A DNA stretch of 64,000 bases from Cellulomonas sp. WB94. Lineage in GTDB: Bacteria; Actinomycetota; Actinomycetes; Actinomycetales; Cellulomonadaceae. The notes beneath the pieces are model-generated. The model did no database searches and was not told the DNA's origin. It saw only the letters and a program-made list of their open reading frames with translations. A program made the position numbers and the translations under genes. The DNA lies in contig NZ_QEES01000002.1 in assembly GCF_003115775.1 (NCBI RefSeq), positions 2,418,001-2,482,000 of the forward strand. The letters are read 5' to 3'. Below are positions 40,509 through 52,962 of the stretch, piece by piece. How positions within the stretch are numbered: the first letter of the stretch is position 1; every line of letters starts with the position of its first letter.

Positions 40509-41926
40509 GGAGTCGGCTGAGGAAGCAGGCGGTCGAGGGCGGCGAGCGGGATGCCGAGCCAGTGGGGTCGGTTGCGAGCCTCGTACACCGCCTCGTAGAG
40601 CGCCTTGTCGAGCTCGAGCGCCTGCAGCAGGATCGCGGTGCCACCGTCGACGGGTGAGCCGTGCAGGTAGCCGTCGAGCAGCGCGACCCGTGCCTGCTCT
40701 GCCCACGCGAGGTCGGCCCCGGCAGGGGTCCACGTGCGTTCCGTGCCGCCATCGTCGACATCGCCGCCCGCACCGCCCGCGCCTCCGACCGCCGCCGCGT
40801 AGTCGATCGACCGCAGCATCCCCGCGACGTCGCGCAGCGCGAGGTCCGGTCGCGTGCGCGCCGCGATCGGTGCCAGTGGCTCGCCCTCGAAGTCCAGCAC
40901 GTACCACCGGTCGCGGCCGCGGAGCACCTGCCCGAGGTGGAGGTCGCCGTGCACGCGCTGGGGTGCGGGTGGCTCGCGGACGGCCTGGGTCCCCGCGGCG
41001 AGGGCCGCGACACGGTCCGCGTACCGCCGGAGCTGAGGAACGGCAGCGACCGCCCAGTCGAACCGCCGGCGCAGTGCTCCGGCCAGCTCGCTCGCGCGGT
41101 CGGCACCAGCCTGGGGGGCGGCGACGGGCAGTGCCCGTCCGAGCGCGTCGTGCATCCCGGCGACAACCTCGCCGAGCTCGCGTGCGAGGTCCGCGAACGG
41201 CTCGCCCCGACCCGCCATCGCGCAGGCCAGCTCGAACCCGTCGCGCGCGCCCGGCACGAACGCGCTCACGACGCCGAGGTGGCCGGTGACGGTCGAGGCT
41301 CCCGACGGCCAGGTCGCCTCGAGCCAGGCGAGCGGTCGTGGGACGTTCTCCCACCCGGCGTCCGCGAGCGCGCGAGGCACGTCGACGTCCGGGTTGGCTC
41401 CCGGGGCCAGGGCGCGGAACACCTTGATGATGGCCGAGCCTGAACCCCCCTGCCCTGATCCGGGCAGGAGCACCGAGGTGTTCGACTGCTCGCCGGTGAG
41501 CACCTGGGCGCGGGAGGGGTCGACGTCGGCCCCCAGGCCCTCCGCAGCTGCGAGCCACGACCGCAGGAACGCGGGGTCGCCGGCTCCGTCGACGACGTCG
41601 GTCCGTGCGGCGGTGGACGTGGCACGCCCGCCCCGCGGCGCGTCGGCTCCCAGCGTGCCGATCGTCTGCTCGGCGTGGTCCCCGCCGGGTGCGCGCAGCA
41701 CCAACGGGACCTGCAGGACGGTGTCGACACCGGGTGCGGCGGTGCGCACGAGGACGATCCGGACGTCAGCCTCGTCGAGCGGGTCGACCAGCGTCAGGCC
41801 GCCGACGCAGGTCAGCTCGGCGGCGACGCCCTTGGCCGGGAACCAGCGTCGGCCGCGCAGCCACTCGCCCAGCAGACCCAGCAGCGCGTCGTCGAGCGGC
41901 TCGTGCGTCACAGCCCGTGCATCCAT
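40472..41926 (-). CDS. mak: Maltokinase (Pep2/Mak)
   Basis: A 484-residue kinase that phosphorylates maltose to maltose 1-phosphate, the donor for GlgE. An N-terminal cap domain (WLRGRRWFPAKG) precedes the aminoglycoside-phosphotransferase-like core. The catalytic loop is VHGDLHLGQVL and the metal-binding motif is LDFEGEP. The ATG at 41926 has GGAGGT eight bases upstream, which I prefer to an in-frame GTG at 41956 that overlaps the treS stop. Third in the glgE-treS-mak operon. In many bacteria it is fused to TreS; here it is separate. Confidence 0.94.
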   Translation of the reverse strand: MDARAVTHEPLDDALLGLLGEWLRGRRWFPAKGVAAELTCVGGLTLVDPLDEADVRIVLVRTAAPGVDTVLQVPLVLRAPGGDHAEQTIGTLGADAPRGGRATSTAARTDVVDGAGDPAFLRSWLAAAEGLGADVDPSRAQVLTGEQSNTSVLLPGSGQGGSGSAIIKVFRALAPGANPDVDVPRALADAGWENVPRPLAWLEATWPSGASTVTGHLGVVSAFVPGARDGFELACAMAGRGEPFADLARELGEVVAGMHDALGRALPVAAPQAGADRASELAGALRRRFDWAVAAVPQLRRYADRVAALAAGTQAVREPPAPQRVHGDLHLGQVLRGRDRWYVLDFEGEPLAPIAARTRPDLALRDVAGMLRSIDYAAAVGGAGGAGGDVDDGGTERTWTPAGADLAWAEQARVALLDGYLHGSPVDGGTAILLQALELDKALYEAVYEARNRPHWLGIPLAALDRLLPQPTPQPSEPTTEPRP

Positions 41927-41952
41927 GGCGTCGGACCTCCCGGCCGTCAGGC

Positions 41953-43767
41953 TCACACCGACCCGGCGGGCGCGGCGGCCGGGTCGACGACGAGCCAGTA
42001 GAACTCGCGCGACCCCAGCGTGAACTGCATCGTGCCGTCCGGTCCGACCGGTGGGAACGGTGCCCCGCCGAAGACGTCGTGCAGCTGGGCGCCCGCGTGC
42101 CCCGGCAGGCGCACGCTGGCCGCCCGGGACGTCGCTGCCATGTTCGCGACCACGAGGATCGTCTCGTCCGCCGTGTACCGCCGGAACGCGAGGATCGCGT
42201 CGTTGGACGTGGGCAGCACCTCGAAGTCGCCGCGCCCGAGGGCGGGATGACGACGCCGCACCGTGAGCATGCCGTGGACCCAGTGCAGCAAGGACGTCGG
42301 CTGCGCGAGCTGCGCCTCGACGTTGACGTGGCCGTAGTGGTGCACGAGCGACTGCACCAGCGGGAGGTACAGCTTGCCGGGGTCCGCCGTGGAGAACCCT
42401 GCGTTGCGGTCGGGGGTCCACTGCATCGGCGTGCGGACGGCGTCGCGGTCCGCGAGCCAGATGTTGTCACCCATGCCGATCTCGTCGCCGTAGTACAGGC
42501 ACGGGCTCCCTGGCAACGACAGCAGCAGCGCATGGAGGAGCTCGAGCTCCTTGCGGGAGTTGTCGAGGAGCGTCGCGAGGCGGCGGCGGATCCCGACGTT
42601 GGCCCGCATGCGAGAGTCGGGCGCGAACCAGCCGTACATCGACGCGCGTTCCTCGGTCGAGACCATCTCGAGCGTCAGCTCGTCGTGGTTGCGCAGGAAC
42701 GTGCTCCACTGCGCGCCCCGGGGGATCGGCGGGGTGTCCGCCAAGATGTCGACGATCGGCGCCGCCCGCTGGTCACGGACCGCGTAGTAGAGGCGCGGCA
42801 TGACCGGGAAGTGGAAGCACATGTGGCACTCGGGCTCGGCCTCGGTGCCGAAGTAGTGCACGACGTCCTCAGGCCACTGGTTCGCCTCGGCGAGCATGAT
42901 GCGGCCCGGGAACTCGGCGTCGATCATCGCCCGGAGGCGGCGAAGGAACCCGTGCGTCTCGGGGAGGTTCTCGCAGTTCGTGCCCTCGGCCTCGAACAGG
43001 TACGGCACCGCGTCGAGCCGGAACCCGTCGACGCCGAGCTGCATCCAGAACCGCACGACGTCGAACATCGCCTCACCGACGCGCGGGTTCTCGAAGTTGA
43101 GGTCGGGCTGGTGGTTGAAGAACCTGTGCCAGTAGTACTGCCGTCGCACCGCGTCGAACGTCCAGTTGGAGGTCTCGGTGTCGACGAAGATGATCCGGGC
43201 GTCCGCGTAGCGGGTCGCGTCGTCGCTCCACACGTAGAAGTCGCCGTACGGCCCCTCCGGGTCCGACCGGGACGCCTGGAACCACGGGTGGGCGTCGCTC
43301 GTGTGGTTCATGACCACGTCGACGACGACACGGATGCCGCGCTCGTGCGCTGCGGCGACGAGCTCGGTGAAGTCGGCGACGCTCCCGTACTGGCCCGCGA
43401 TCGAGGTGTAGTCCGAGACGTCGTACCCGCCGTCGCGCAGCGGCGAGGGGTAGAACGGCGGCAGCCAGAGGCAGTCGATGCCGAGCCACTGCAGGTAGTC
43501 GAGGCGGGCGATGAGACCCTGCAGGTCGCCGCTGCCGATCCCCGACGAGTCGGAGAAGGACCGGATCATCACCTCGTAGAAGACCGCCGACCGGTACCAC
43601 TCCGGGTCATCGGAGAGCCCCGGGCGCAACGGGTCGCCCGACGGGTGTGCTGGTGGGACGGGCTGACGGTGCTTGGGGAGCGCTGCGAGCGCGAGCTGGC
43701 CGGTCGCGGTCGAGACTCCGCCGAAGGCCGCCGGCACCACCGGGGTGGGCTGCGTGCCGGGGCTCAT
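41953..43767 (-). CDS. treS: Trehalose synthase (maltose alpha-D-glucosyltransferase)
   Basis: A 604-residue GH13 enzyme that interconverts trehalose and maltose. The nucleophile is D252 in [10 protein letters not shown] and the acid is E294 in [31 protein letters not shown] near residue 70 is a hallmark of TreS. A Pro/Ala-rich stretch of about 55 residues precedes the catalytic domain. The ATG overlaps the glgE stop (ATGA). It feeds maltose to the maltokinase encoded next, so trehalose can be turned into alpha-glucan. Confidence 0.96.
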   Translation of the reverse strand: MSPGTQPTPVVPAAFGGVSTATGQLALAALPKHRQPVPPAHPSGDPLRPGLSDDPEWYRSAVFYEVMIRSFSDSSGIGSGDLQGLIARLDYLQWLGIDCLWLPPFYPSPLRDGGYDVSDYTSIAGQYGSVADFTELVAAAHERGIRVVVDVVMNHTSDAHPWFQASRSDPEGPYGDFYVWSDDATRYADARIIFVDTETSNWTFDAVRRQYYWHRFFNHQPDLNFENPRVGEAMFDVVRFWMQLGVDGFRLDAVPYLFEAEGTNCENLPETHGFLRRLRAMIDAEFPGRIMLAEANQWPEDVVHYFGTEAEPECHMCFHFPVMPRLYYAVRDQRAAPIVDILADTPPIPRGAQWSTFLRNHDELTLEMVSTEERASMYGWFAPDSRMRANVGIRRRLATLLDNSRKELELLHALLLSLPGSPCLYYGDEIGMGDNIWLADRDAVRTPMQWTPDRNAGFSTADPGKLYLPLVQSLVHHYGHVNVEAQLAQPTSLLHWVHGMLTVRRRHPALGRGDFEVLPTSNDAILAFRRYTADETILVVANMAATSRAASVRLPGHAGAQLHDVFGGAPFPPVGPDGTMQFTLGSREFYWLVVDPAAAPAGSV

Positions 43768-45890
43768 CTGGGGCCGATCTGCACGACGTGCGCACAGCGC
43801 ACGACGGGGTCGAGGCTCACGAACACGTCGGACTCCCACGTGTACGTCTCGTCGGACAGCACGTCGTGCGCGATGACCGTTGCGTCGGGTTCGAGGCCCA
43901 GGGCGGCGAGGTCGAGGTGGACGGTACCGGTGTGCCCGGCGTGCGGGTCGAGGTTCACGACGACGACCACGACGTCCTCGGCGCCCGTCGGGGAGTGCTC
44001 GGCGTCCAGGCGGCGCGAGAAGCACAGCAGCGCGTCGTCAGTGGTCGGGTGCACCGTGAGGTTGCGCAGCTGGCGCAGCGCAGGGTGCGCCCGCCGGATC
44101 TCGTTGAGCCGCTGCAGCAGCGTCGCGATGCCGAGGTCGTCGCCGAGGGACCAGTCGCGCGGTCGGAACTCGTACTTCTCGTTGTCGATCTGCTCCTCGA
44201 CACCGGGTCGCGGCACGTTCTCGACGAGCTCGTAGCCGGAGTAGATGCCCCACGTCGGCGCGCCCAGCGCGGCGAGGACCGCTCGCACGGCGAAGCCCGC
44301 GACCCCGCCGCTCTGCAGGTGCGGCGGGAGGATGTCGTGCGTCGTCGGCCAGAAGCTCGGGCGCAGCCAGGACCCCTGCTCGCCTGAGACCTCGCTGAGG
44401 TACTCCTCGAGCTCGACCTTCGTCGTGCGCCACGTGAAGTACGTGTACGACTGGTGGAAGCCGATGCGGGCGAGCGCCATCATCATGGCGGGCCGGGTGA
44501 ACGCCTCGGACAGGAAGATGACGTCCGGGTGTGCCGCGCGCACGTCGGCGAGCAGCCGCTCCCAGAACGGCAGCGGCTTGGTGTGCGGGTTGTCGACGCG
44601 GAACGCCGTGACGCCGTGGTCGATCCAGACCTGCAGGACCCGCCGGATCTCCGCGTAGATGCCCTCGGGGTCGTTGTCGAAGTTCAGGGGGTAGATGTCC
44701 TGGTACTTCTTCGGGGGGTTCTCGGCGTAGGCGATCGTGCCGTCCGCGCGGGTCGTGAACCACTCGGGGTGGCTCGTGACCCAGGGGTGGTCCGGCGAGC
44801 ACTGCAGCGCGAGGTCGAGCGCGATCTCGAGGTCCAGCCGTCGGGCCTCGGCGACGAAGGCGTCGAAGTCGTCGAACGTGCCCAACGACGGCTCGATCGC
44901 GTCATGCCCGCCGTCCGGCGAACCGATCGCGTAGGGCGAGCCGGGGTCACCGGGCACCGCGTCCAACGAGTTGTTGCGGCCCTTGCGATAGGTCGTCCCG
45001 ATCGGATGGATCGGCGTGAGGTAGACGACGTCGAACCCGAGCCCGGCGATGCGCGGCAGGTCGAGCGCAGCGGTGGCCAGGGTGCCGGACGTCCACGTGC
45101 CCGTCGACGGGTCGTGCCGGGCGCCCACGGACCGGGGGAACATCTCGTACCAGGCACCCGCGAGAGCGAGCGGACGGTCGACGACGAGCGGGTAGGTCGA
45201 GGACGCGCTCACCAGGTCGCGCACCGGGTGGGCGTCGAGGGCGGACCGGACAGGCGTCGAGAGCGCGGCGGCGAGCCGTACCTCGTGCGGTCGCGAGACG
45301 TCGCGCAGCGCGCGGGCCGCGTCGGTGAGCACTGTCGCGTCGTCGGCCGGTGCGTCCGCTGCGGCGCGCTCGAGCAGCAGGGCGCCCTCGGTGAGCATCA
45401 GCTCGACATCGATCCCCGCGGGGACCTTGATCTTCGCGTCGTGGCTCCAGGTCCCGTAGGGGTCGGACCAGCCCTCGACGCGCAGGCCCCAGGCGCCGGG
45501 GGCGTCGGGCACGAGCCGGGCCTCCAGCCGGTCGAGGCCGGGCGCGACGTCGACCATGCGTGCGCTCGAGCGGTCGACCCCGTCGGGGCCGACCAGGACG
45601 GCCGTCGCGCCGACCGCGTCATGGCCCTCGCGGAACACGGTGGCGCGCACGGGGACGGCCTCCCCGACGACGGCCTTCGCGGGCCAGCGACCGGCCTCCA
45701 CGACCGGCGAGACGTCGACCACGGGGATGCGACCGATCCGCGGTCCGACCGGCCCGAAGGCGGCTTTGCGGCGACCCTGCCCGGCCTCGGGGGCGGTGGC
45801 CACGGCGGGTGCCGCGTCGTCCCTGGCCGCGGCGAGCGTGGGAGGTGCGGGACGAGGCTTCTCGGGCGGCACAGGGAATGACGTGGTCAC
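43764..45890 (-). CDS. glgE: Alpha-1,4-glucan:maltose-1-phosphate maltosyltransferase
   Basis: A 708-residue GH13_3 enzyme that extends alpha-glucans with maltosyl units from maltose 1-phosphate. The nucleophile is D433 in [11 protein letters not shown] and the acid is E462 in FLSEAFTRP. An N-terminal extension of about 50 Pro/Ala-rich residues precedes the beta-sandwich domain ([14 protein letters not shown]). The GTG start has no ribosome site; TAGGTT at 45897-45902 lies six bases upstream, so the message is probably leaderless. First gene of the glgE-treS-mak unit. Confidence 0.96.
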   Translation of the reverse strand: MTTSFPVPPEKPRPAPPTLAAARDDAAPAVATAPEAGQGRRKAAFGPVGPRIGRIPVVDVSPVVEAGRWPAKAVVGEAVPVRATVFREGHDAVGATAVLVGPDGVDRSSARMVDVAPGLDRLEARLVPDAPGAWGLRVEGWSDPYGTWSHDAKIKVPAGIDVELMLTEGALLLERAAADAPADDATVLTDAARALRDVSRPHEVRLAAALSTPVRSALDAHPVRDLVSASSTYPLVVDRPLALAGAWYEMFPRSVGARHDPSTGTWTSGTLATAALDLPRIAGLGFDVVYLTPIHPIGTTYRKGRNNSLDAVPGDPGSPYAIGSPDGGHDAIEPSLGTFDDFDAFVAEARRLDLEIALDLALQCSPDHPWVTSHPEWFTTRADGTIAYAENPPKKYQDIYPLNFDNDPEGIYAEIRRVLQVWIDHGVTAFRVDNPHTKPLPFWERLLADVRAAHPDVIFLSEAFTRPAMMMALARIGFHQSYTYFTWRTTKVELEEYLSEVSGEQGSWLRPSFWPTTHDILPPHLQSGGVAGFAVRAVLAALGAPTWGIYSGYELVENVPRPGVEEQIDNEKYEFRPRDWSLGDDLGIATLLQRLNEIRRAHPALRQLRNLTVHPTTDDALLCFSRRLDAEHSPTGAEDVVVVVVNLDPHAGHTGTVHLDLAALGLEPDATVIAHDVLSDETYTWESDVFVSLDPVVRCAHVVQIGPR

Positions 45891-45896
45891 GGTCCG

Positions 45897-45902
45897 AACC
45901 TA
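45897..45902 (-). promoter_or_regulatory. -10 box of the glgE operon
   Basis: TAGGTT on the minus strand, six bases before the GTG of glgE; fits a leaderless transcript. No strong -35 is visible. Confidence 0.55.
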
Positions 45903-45994
45903 TCCACACGTCGTGCCCCTGGTCATCTGCTGGGCCCGATCGGTCGGCCGTGTCTACCCTGGGCGGTCAGTTCGCGCGGTTTGCGAGGTCACGC

Positions 45995-46018
45995 GCTCAC
46001 GGGCTCACGGGCTCACGC
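45995..46018. repeat. 8-base tandem repeat at the end of the FAD dehydrogenase gene
   Basis: GCTCACGG at 45995-46002 and 46003-46010, with a third copy GCTCACGC at 46011-46018 that contains the stop codon of the minus-strand gene. Confidence 0.85.
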
Positions 46019-47671
46019 GCGCAGGTCCGCGGCGAGCGCACGCCCTGCGGTCCGGCCCGAGAACAGGCAGCCGCCGAGGAACGTCCCCTCGAGAGCGCGG
46101 TGGCCGTGCACCCCGCCGCCACCGAAGCCCGCAGCCTCGCCGACCGCGTACAGGCCGGTCAGCACCGATCCGTCCGGGCGCAGCACGCGCGCCTGGGTGT
46201 CGGTCAACAGCCCACCGAGCGTCTTGCGGGTCAGCACGGACAGGCGGATGGCGAGCAGAGGTCCGTGCTTGGGGTCGAGCAGCTCGTGGGGAGGGGCGAC
46301 GCGGATGAGGCGGTCGACGACGTAGCGGCGCGCCATGGCGGTCGCGCCGACCTGGAGGTCCTTGCCCAGGCCGGTCGCGACCTGTGCGTCGCGCAGCTCG
46401 ATCGTGCGCGTGAGCCGAGCGCCGTCGATGCGGTCGCTGCCGGACAGCGCGTTCATGCGCGCGGCGAGCTCGGCTGGCGTGTCGGCCCACAGGAACTCCG
46501 GCGACTGGGCGGCGAACGCCTCGACCGGGCCGACCGCTCCTGGCAGCGCCCGCTGGAGCAGCAGGCGGAGGTCCTTGCCCGTGAGGTCCGGGTTCTGCTC
46601 CGAGCCCGACAGCGCGAGCTCGGCGCCCAGGATCGTCTTGTCGAGGACGAACCACGAGTGGTCGTCGCCGCGTCGGGTGAGGTGCCGCAGCGCCCCGAGC
46701 GCGTCGAAGCCGGGGAACAGCGGCACCGGGAGGCGTTCGCCGTCCGCGTCGAGCCACAGCGAGCTGGGGCCGGCCAGGATCCGGATGCCGTGCCGGTTCC
46801 AGACGGGCGAGTGGTTCGTGATGCCCTCGGGGTAGTGCCACATGCGGTCCGCGTGCACGACGGCGCCACCCGCGACGCGCGCGAGGTCGATCCCGGAGCC
46901 GTCCACGTGGTCCGGGACGCCCGAGAGCATCCGACCGGGCAGCGTGCCGGCCTCGGCGGGCCAGGACGACCGCACGAGCTCGTGGTTCGCGCCGATGCCG
47001 CCGGTCGCGACGACGACGGCGTGCGCCGACACCTCGAACGCGCCGACGACGGCCCGTGAGGAGGGCGCGCCGCGCTGGGCACCGTCGCGTGCGAGGACGT
47101 CGCCGCGCACCCCCGTGACTCGACCGTCAGTCAGCACCAGCTCGGTCGCACGGTGCCGGAACCGGACGTCGACCAGGCCGTCGCGGTGCGCCGAGAGCAG
47201 CGGGCGGACGAACGGCTCGAGCAGCCCTGGTCCGGTTCCCCACGTGACGTGGAAGCGCGGCACGGAGTTGCCGTGGCCGTCCGCGAGGTACCCGCCCCGC
47301 TCGGCCCACTGCACGAGCGGGAACCAGCGCACCCCCTGCGCGTGCAGCCAGCCTCGGAGGTCGCCGGCCGCGAAGTCAACGAACCCCTCGGCCCAGGCGC
47401 GCGACCAGCGGTCGACCTCGCCCGCCCCGAAGTCGGCCGAGCCGAGCCAGTCCGCCAGGGCGAGCTCGGCCGAGTCCTTGATGCCGAGTCGTCGCTGCTC
47501 GGGGGAGTCGACGAGGAAGAGGCCGCCGAAGGACCACCAGGCCTGGCCGCCGAGGCTCGCGGGGGGCTCGGCGTCGAGCAGGACGACCCGATGGCCGGCC
47601 GCGGTGAGCTCGGCGGTCGCGACGAGCCCGGCAAGGCCCGCTCCCAGGACGACGACGTCGGTGTCGGTCAT
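46013..47671 (-). CDS. FAD-binding dehydrogenase (fumarate reductase/KstD-like)
   Basis: A 552-residue flavoprotein. The N-terminal Rossmann motif is VVVLGAGLAGLVATAELT, and GEAAGFGGGGVHGHRALEG near the C-terminus is the second FAD-contact region. The overall pattern matches the FAD-dependent oxidoreductases usually named FAD-binding dehydrogenase, related to 3-ketosteroid dehydrogenases and fumarate reductase flavoproteins. No steroid genes are nearby, so the substrate is unknown. It starts 33 bases after the glgX stop on the same strand. Confidence 0.88.
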   Translation of the reverse strand: MTDTDVVVLGAGLAGLVATAELTAAGHRVVLLDAEPPASLGGQAWWSFGGLFLVDSPEQRRLGIKDSAELALADWLGSADFGAGEVDRWSRAWAEGFVDFAAGDLRGWLHAQGVRWFPLVQWAERGGYLADGHGNSVPRFHVTWGTGPGLLEPFVRPLLSAHRDGLVDVRFRHRATELVLTDGRVTGVRGDVLARDGAQRGAPSSRAVVGAFEVSAHAVVVATGGIGANHELVRSSWPAEAGTLPGRMLSGVPDHVDGSGIDLARVAGGAVVHADRMWHYPEGITNHSPVWNRHGIRILAGPSSLWLDADGERLPVPLFPGFDALGALRHLTRRGDDHSWFVLDKTILGAELALSGSEQNPDLTGKDLRLLLQRALPGAVGPVEAFAAQSPEFLWADTPAELAARMNALSGSDRIDGARLTRTIELRDAQVATGLGKDLQVGATAMARRYVVDRLIRVAPPHELLDPKHGPLLAIRLSVLTRKTLGGLLTDTQARVLRPDGSVLTGLYAVGEAAGFGGGGVHGHRALEGTFLGGCLFSGRTAGRALAADLRA

Positions 47672-47704
47672 GGCGGGAGACTAGCCCCGCGACGACTGCC
47701 GGCG

Positions 47705-49966
<2,262 letters not shown>

Positions 49967-50058
49967 GACGCGGCATGACTGAGGCCGAGGTCACGTCGCG
50001 ACACGGCCGCGGACGTCCCAGCTGCCGACACCGCGGCAGCCCCTGTGCCCCGGGACGG

Positions 50059-50064
50059 TAACGT
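50059..50064 (+). promoter_or_regulatory. -10 box of the etf operon
   Basis: TAACGT seven bases before the GTG of etfB, consistent with a leaderless transcript; no ribosome site is present. Confidence 0.5.
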
Positions 50065-50071
50065 TCCGCGG

Positions 50072-50872
50072 GTGAGAATCGTCGTGCTGGTCAAGCATGT
50101 CCCGGACATCCAGTCGGAGCGCGCGCTCGGTCCCGACGGGCGCGTGGTGCGCGACGGCGGCGACGGCACGATCAACGAGCTCGACGAGAACGCGGTCGAG
50201 GCCGCCCTCCTGCTCGTCGAGCAGCACGGTGGCGAGGTCGTCGCGCTGACGGTCGGCCCCGCGGACGCGGTCGACGCGGTCCGCCGCGCCCTGCAGCTCG
50301 GAGCGGACGCGGGAGTGCACGTCCTCGACGACGCGATCGCCGGCTCCGACGTCTTCGGCACGGTCGCCGTGCTCGCCGCCGCCGTCCGACGCCTCGGTGC
50401 CGAGACGCCCGTCGACCTCGTGGTCACCGGCATGGCGGGGCTCGACGGGCTGACGTCGCTCGTCCCCGCGGCGCTCGCGGCCGAGCTCGACCTGCCGCAG
50501 CTCACGCTCGCGAGCGAGCTCACGGTCGACGCCACGGAGTCGGGGTGGACCGCCCGCGTGCGTCGCGACCTGGACCATGCCACCGAGGTGCTCGAGGCCA
50601 CCCTCCCGGCGCTCGTGTCGGTGACCGACCAGGCCAACGAGCCCCGCTACCCGAACTTCAAGGGCATCATGGCCGCCCGCAAGAAGCCGGTCGAGGTCCT
50701 CGCGCTCGCTGACCTCGGCGTGGGTGCGACCACCGTGGGCGACGCCGGTGCGCGCACCGAGGTCGTCGACGCCGCTCGGCGCCCCACGCGCGAGAACCGC
50801 ATCCTCGTGACCGACGACGGCGACGCCGGGCTCCGGCTCGCTGCGTACCTCGTCGAGAACAAGCTCGTCTGA
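50072..50872 (+). CDS. etfB: Electron transfer flavoprotein subunit beta
   Basis: A 266-residue EtfB. Family features are VLVKHVPDIQSE at the N-terminus, INELDENAVEAALLL, and the AMP-binding region with VTGMAGLDGLTSLVPAALA. ETF carries electrons from acyl-CoA and other flavin dehydrogenases to the quinone pool. The GTG at 50072 gives the canonical start; nine upstream codons in the same frame are not conserved, and TAACGT at 50059-50064 suggests leaderless expression. etfA follows after 32 bases. Confidence 0.95.
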   Translation: MRIVVLVKHVPDIQSERALGPDGRVVRDGGDGTINELDENAVEAALLLVEQHGGEVVALTVGPADAVDAVRRALQLGADAGVHVLDDAIAGSDVFGTVAVLAAAVRRLGAETPVDLVVTGMAGLDGLTSLVPAALAAELDLPQLTLASELTVDATESGWTARVRRDLDHATEVLEATLPALVSVTDQANEPRYPNFKGIMAARKKPVEVLALADLGVGATTVGDAGARTEVVDAARRPTRENRILVTDDGDAGLRLAAYLVENKLV

Positions 50873-50904
50873 GCCCGCAGACCGTGACCGAAGGACGAAC
50901 GACG

Positions 50905-51900
50905 ATGACGACCCCCGTGACCGGACCCGTGCTGGTCCTGCTCGACCACGCCGCCGACGGCGGGCTGCGCCAGCCCGTGCTCGAGCTGCTCACGGCTGCC
51001 CGCGCGCTCGGCACCGTGCACGGTGCCTGGACCGCCGACGCTGACGGGTCCGACCCGGACGCGCGGACGCTGGAGCTGCTCGGCACCTACGGCGTCGAGA
51101 CCGTGCACCGGCTGGACGTCGGCGATGCGGACGTCCGGCTGACCCCGGTCCTCGCTCAGGGGCTCACGGCTCTCGTGCAGAGCGCGGGGGCCTCGGTGCT
51201 GCTGCTCACGTCGTCGTTCGAGAACAAGGAGGTCGCTGCGCGCGTCGGCCTCGCCACGGGTGCGGGCGTCGTCGTGGACGCGTCGGCGGTCGAGGTCGCG
51301 GACGACCGCGTCGTGGCCGCGAAGACCGTGTTCGCGGGGACGTGGAACACGCGCTGCGCGGTTCGCACGCCCCTCGCGGTCATCGCGCTCAAGGCGGGCT
51401 CGGTGCAGGCCGAGCCTGCCGCCGAGCGCGTGACGGCAACGGTCGTCGCACAGGCCGTCACCGTGGACGACGGCGCACGGCGGGTGCGGGTGACCGAGCA
51501 CACCGAGCGCGCCGCCTCCACGCGTCCGGACCTCGCGGCGGCCCAGGTCGTCGTGGTCGGTGGCCGCGGCACGAACGGGGACTTCGCGCTGCTCGAGGAG
51601 CTCGCAGACGTGCTCGGTGGAGCGGTCGGTGCCACGCGCGTCGCGACGGACGAGGGGTGGATCGGTCACGACGCCCAGATCGGTCAGACCGGCGTGACGG
51701 TCGCCCCCCAGCTGTACATCGGCGCCGGGGTCTCGGGTGCGGTGCACCACCGTGGCGGGATGCAGTCTGCCGGAACCATCGTGGCGATCAACAACGACCC
51801 GGAGGCGCCGATCTTCGAGATCGCCGACTTCGGCATCGTCGGTGACCTGTTCACGGTCCTGCCGCAGGCGACCGCGGAGCTGCGCCGCCTCAAGGGCTGA
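50905..51900 (+). CDS. etfA: Electron transfer flavoprotein subunit alpha
   Basis: A 331-residue EtfA. The C-terminal FAD-binding domain is clear: VVGGRGTNGDFALLEELA, TDEGWIGHDAQIGQTG, and IGAGVSGAVHHRGGM followed by INNDPEAPIF. The N-terminal domain pairs with EtfB. AAGGAC upstream supports the ATG at 50905 over a GTG 21 bases earlier. No dedicated dehydrogenase is encoded next to the pair; the FAD dehydrogenase at 46013-47671 is 2.4 kb away on the other strand. Confidence 0.95.
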   Translation: MTTPVTGPVLVLLDHAADGGLRQPVLELLTAARALGTVHGAWTADADGSDPDARTLELLGTYGVETVHRLDVGDADVRLTPVLAQGLTALVQSAGASVLLLTSSFENKEVAARVGLATGAGVVVDASAVEVADDRVVAAKTVFAGTWNTRCAVRTPLAVIALKAGSVQAEPAAERVTATVVAQAVTVDDGARRVRVTEHTERAASTRPDLAAAQVVVVGGRGTNGDFALLEELADVLGGAVGATRVATDEGWIGHDAQIGQTGVTVAPQLYIGAGVSGAVHHRGGMQSAGTIVAINNDPEAPIFEIADFGIVGDLFTVLPQATAELRRLKG

Positions 51901-51934
51901 CCGGCTCGCGGGCCCGTGCGGGCGCCGCGCGGGC

Positions 51935-52924
51935 TCAGGCGAGCTCGCGCAGCCACTCCAGCGCGGCGGCGGCCTGCGCGCGCTGGAACCGGCGCAGGTT
52001 GGGGATCCCCACCGGTGCCGGCAGCACCGAGCTCGCGGTCAGGAACCCCGTCAGCCCCGCAAGGGCGGCCCGGAGGTCCTGCGGAGGGACCCCGTCGGAG
52101 ACGGGGTGGGACCAGAAGTGCGTCTGCGGCTCGCCACCGCCCTGCATCGCGACGCTCGGCAGCATGAAGGCCAGGTCGAGCCACGGGGCGCCGATGCTGG
52201 CGTGCGGCCAGTCGATGAGCGTGACCCGGTGGTGGTCGGGATCGATCATCGCGTTGTCGGCGCGCAGGTCGCCGTGGACGAGTGCGCGTCCGGTGCAGAC
52301 GCGCAGCGAGTCCTCCTCCCACAGGATGAGGTGGTCGATGTTGGCCTGCGCCCAGGCGCCGATCTCTCCCGACCTCGCCACGAGCGCGTCGATCTCGTCG
52401 GCGGGCCGCTGCTGCAGCCTGCGCCAACCGGTGAAGTCGCCGGCCAGCTTGACGTCGGTCCGCGGCAGGTCGTGCCCGGGCAGCGGCTCGGCGTCGGCCA
52501 GCGGGATGAGGGCGTCGAGGACCAGCTGCAGCTCGTCGGGCCGCCACGGCATCTCGGGCGGGCGACCGTGCGCGACCTCGAAACCGAGGATCACCCACTC
52601 GCCGTCGTCGTGCCACCAGTACAGCCGCGGGGCGGGCACCTGCGGGGGGAGCGCGGCCGCGACCCGGATCTCGGCGCGCGCGAGGTCCGGGGACTCCGGG
52701 TTCTGCTCGGGAGAGACGGCCTTGACGAACACGCCGCGGCCGTCGGTGAGCTCGAGGATCGCCGCGAAACCGGGGCTGAAGCCCGAGTTGGCGCTCGACT
52801 CGGCGGTCACGCGGGCACCGGCGAGCGTCGAGATCCGGTTGCGGACGGCGCGGGGGAGATCAGCCCAGCCCAGCCGCTGGCCACTGAAGGCGAGCGGGGG
52901 TGCGCTGGCGTCGTCGGCACTCAC
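51935..52924 (-). CDS. Aminoglycoside-phosphotransferase-family kinase
   Basis: A 329-residue protein-kinase-like phosphotransferase. The catalytic loop VHGDLRADNAMI and the metal-binding LIDWPHASIG are both intact. The substrate is unknown; members include homoserine, choline and sugar kinases as well as resistance enzymes, and nothing here indicates antibiotic resistance. The GTG at 52924 follows CACTAT by six bases on the minus strand, so it may be leaderless. It is divergent from the cysteine desulfurase gene with only 38 bases between the starts. Confidence 0.85.
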   Translation of the reverse strand: MSADDASAPPLAFSGQRLGWADLPRAVRNRISTLAGARVTAESSANSGFSPGFAAILELTDGRGVFVKAVSPEQNPESPDLARAEIRVAAALPPQVPAPRLYWWHDDGEWVILGFEVAHGRPPEMPWRPDELQLVLDALIPLADAEPLPGHDLPRTDVKLAGDFTGWRRLQQRPADEIDALVARSGEIGAWAQANIDHLILWEEDSLRVCTGRALVHGDLRADNAMIDPDHHRVTLIDWPHASIGAPWLDLAFMLPSVAMQGGGEPQTHFWSHPVSDGVPPQDLRAALAGLTGFLTASSVLPAPVGIPNLRRFQRAQAAAALEWLRELA

Positions 52925-52949
52925 GGACCCATAGTGCCAGCGTCGTTCG

Positions 52950-52955
52950 TAGAAT
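52950..52955 (+). promoter_or_regulatory. -10 box of the cysteine desulfurase operon
   Basis: TAGAAT seven bases before the GTG at 52963. Spacing and the lack of a ribosome site indicate a leaderless transcript. Confidence 0.6.
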
Positions 52956-52962
52956 CGTCAGC

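Noticed and set aside
51935-52924. Aminoglycoside resistance gene
   Set aside because: The kinase fold is shared by many metabolic kinases; no resistance-specific feature or mobile context is seen.
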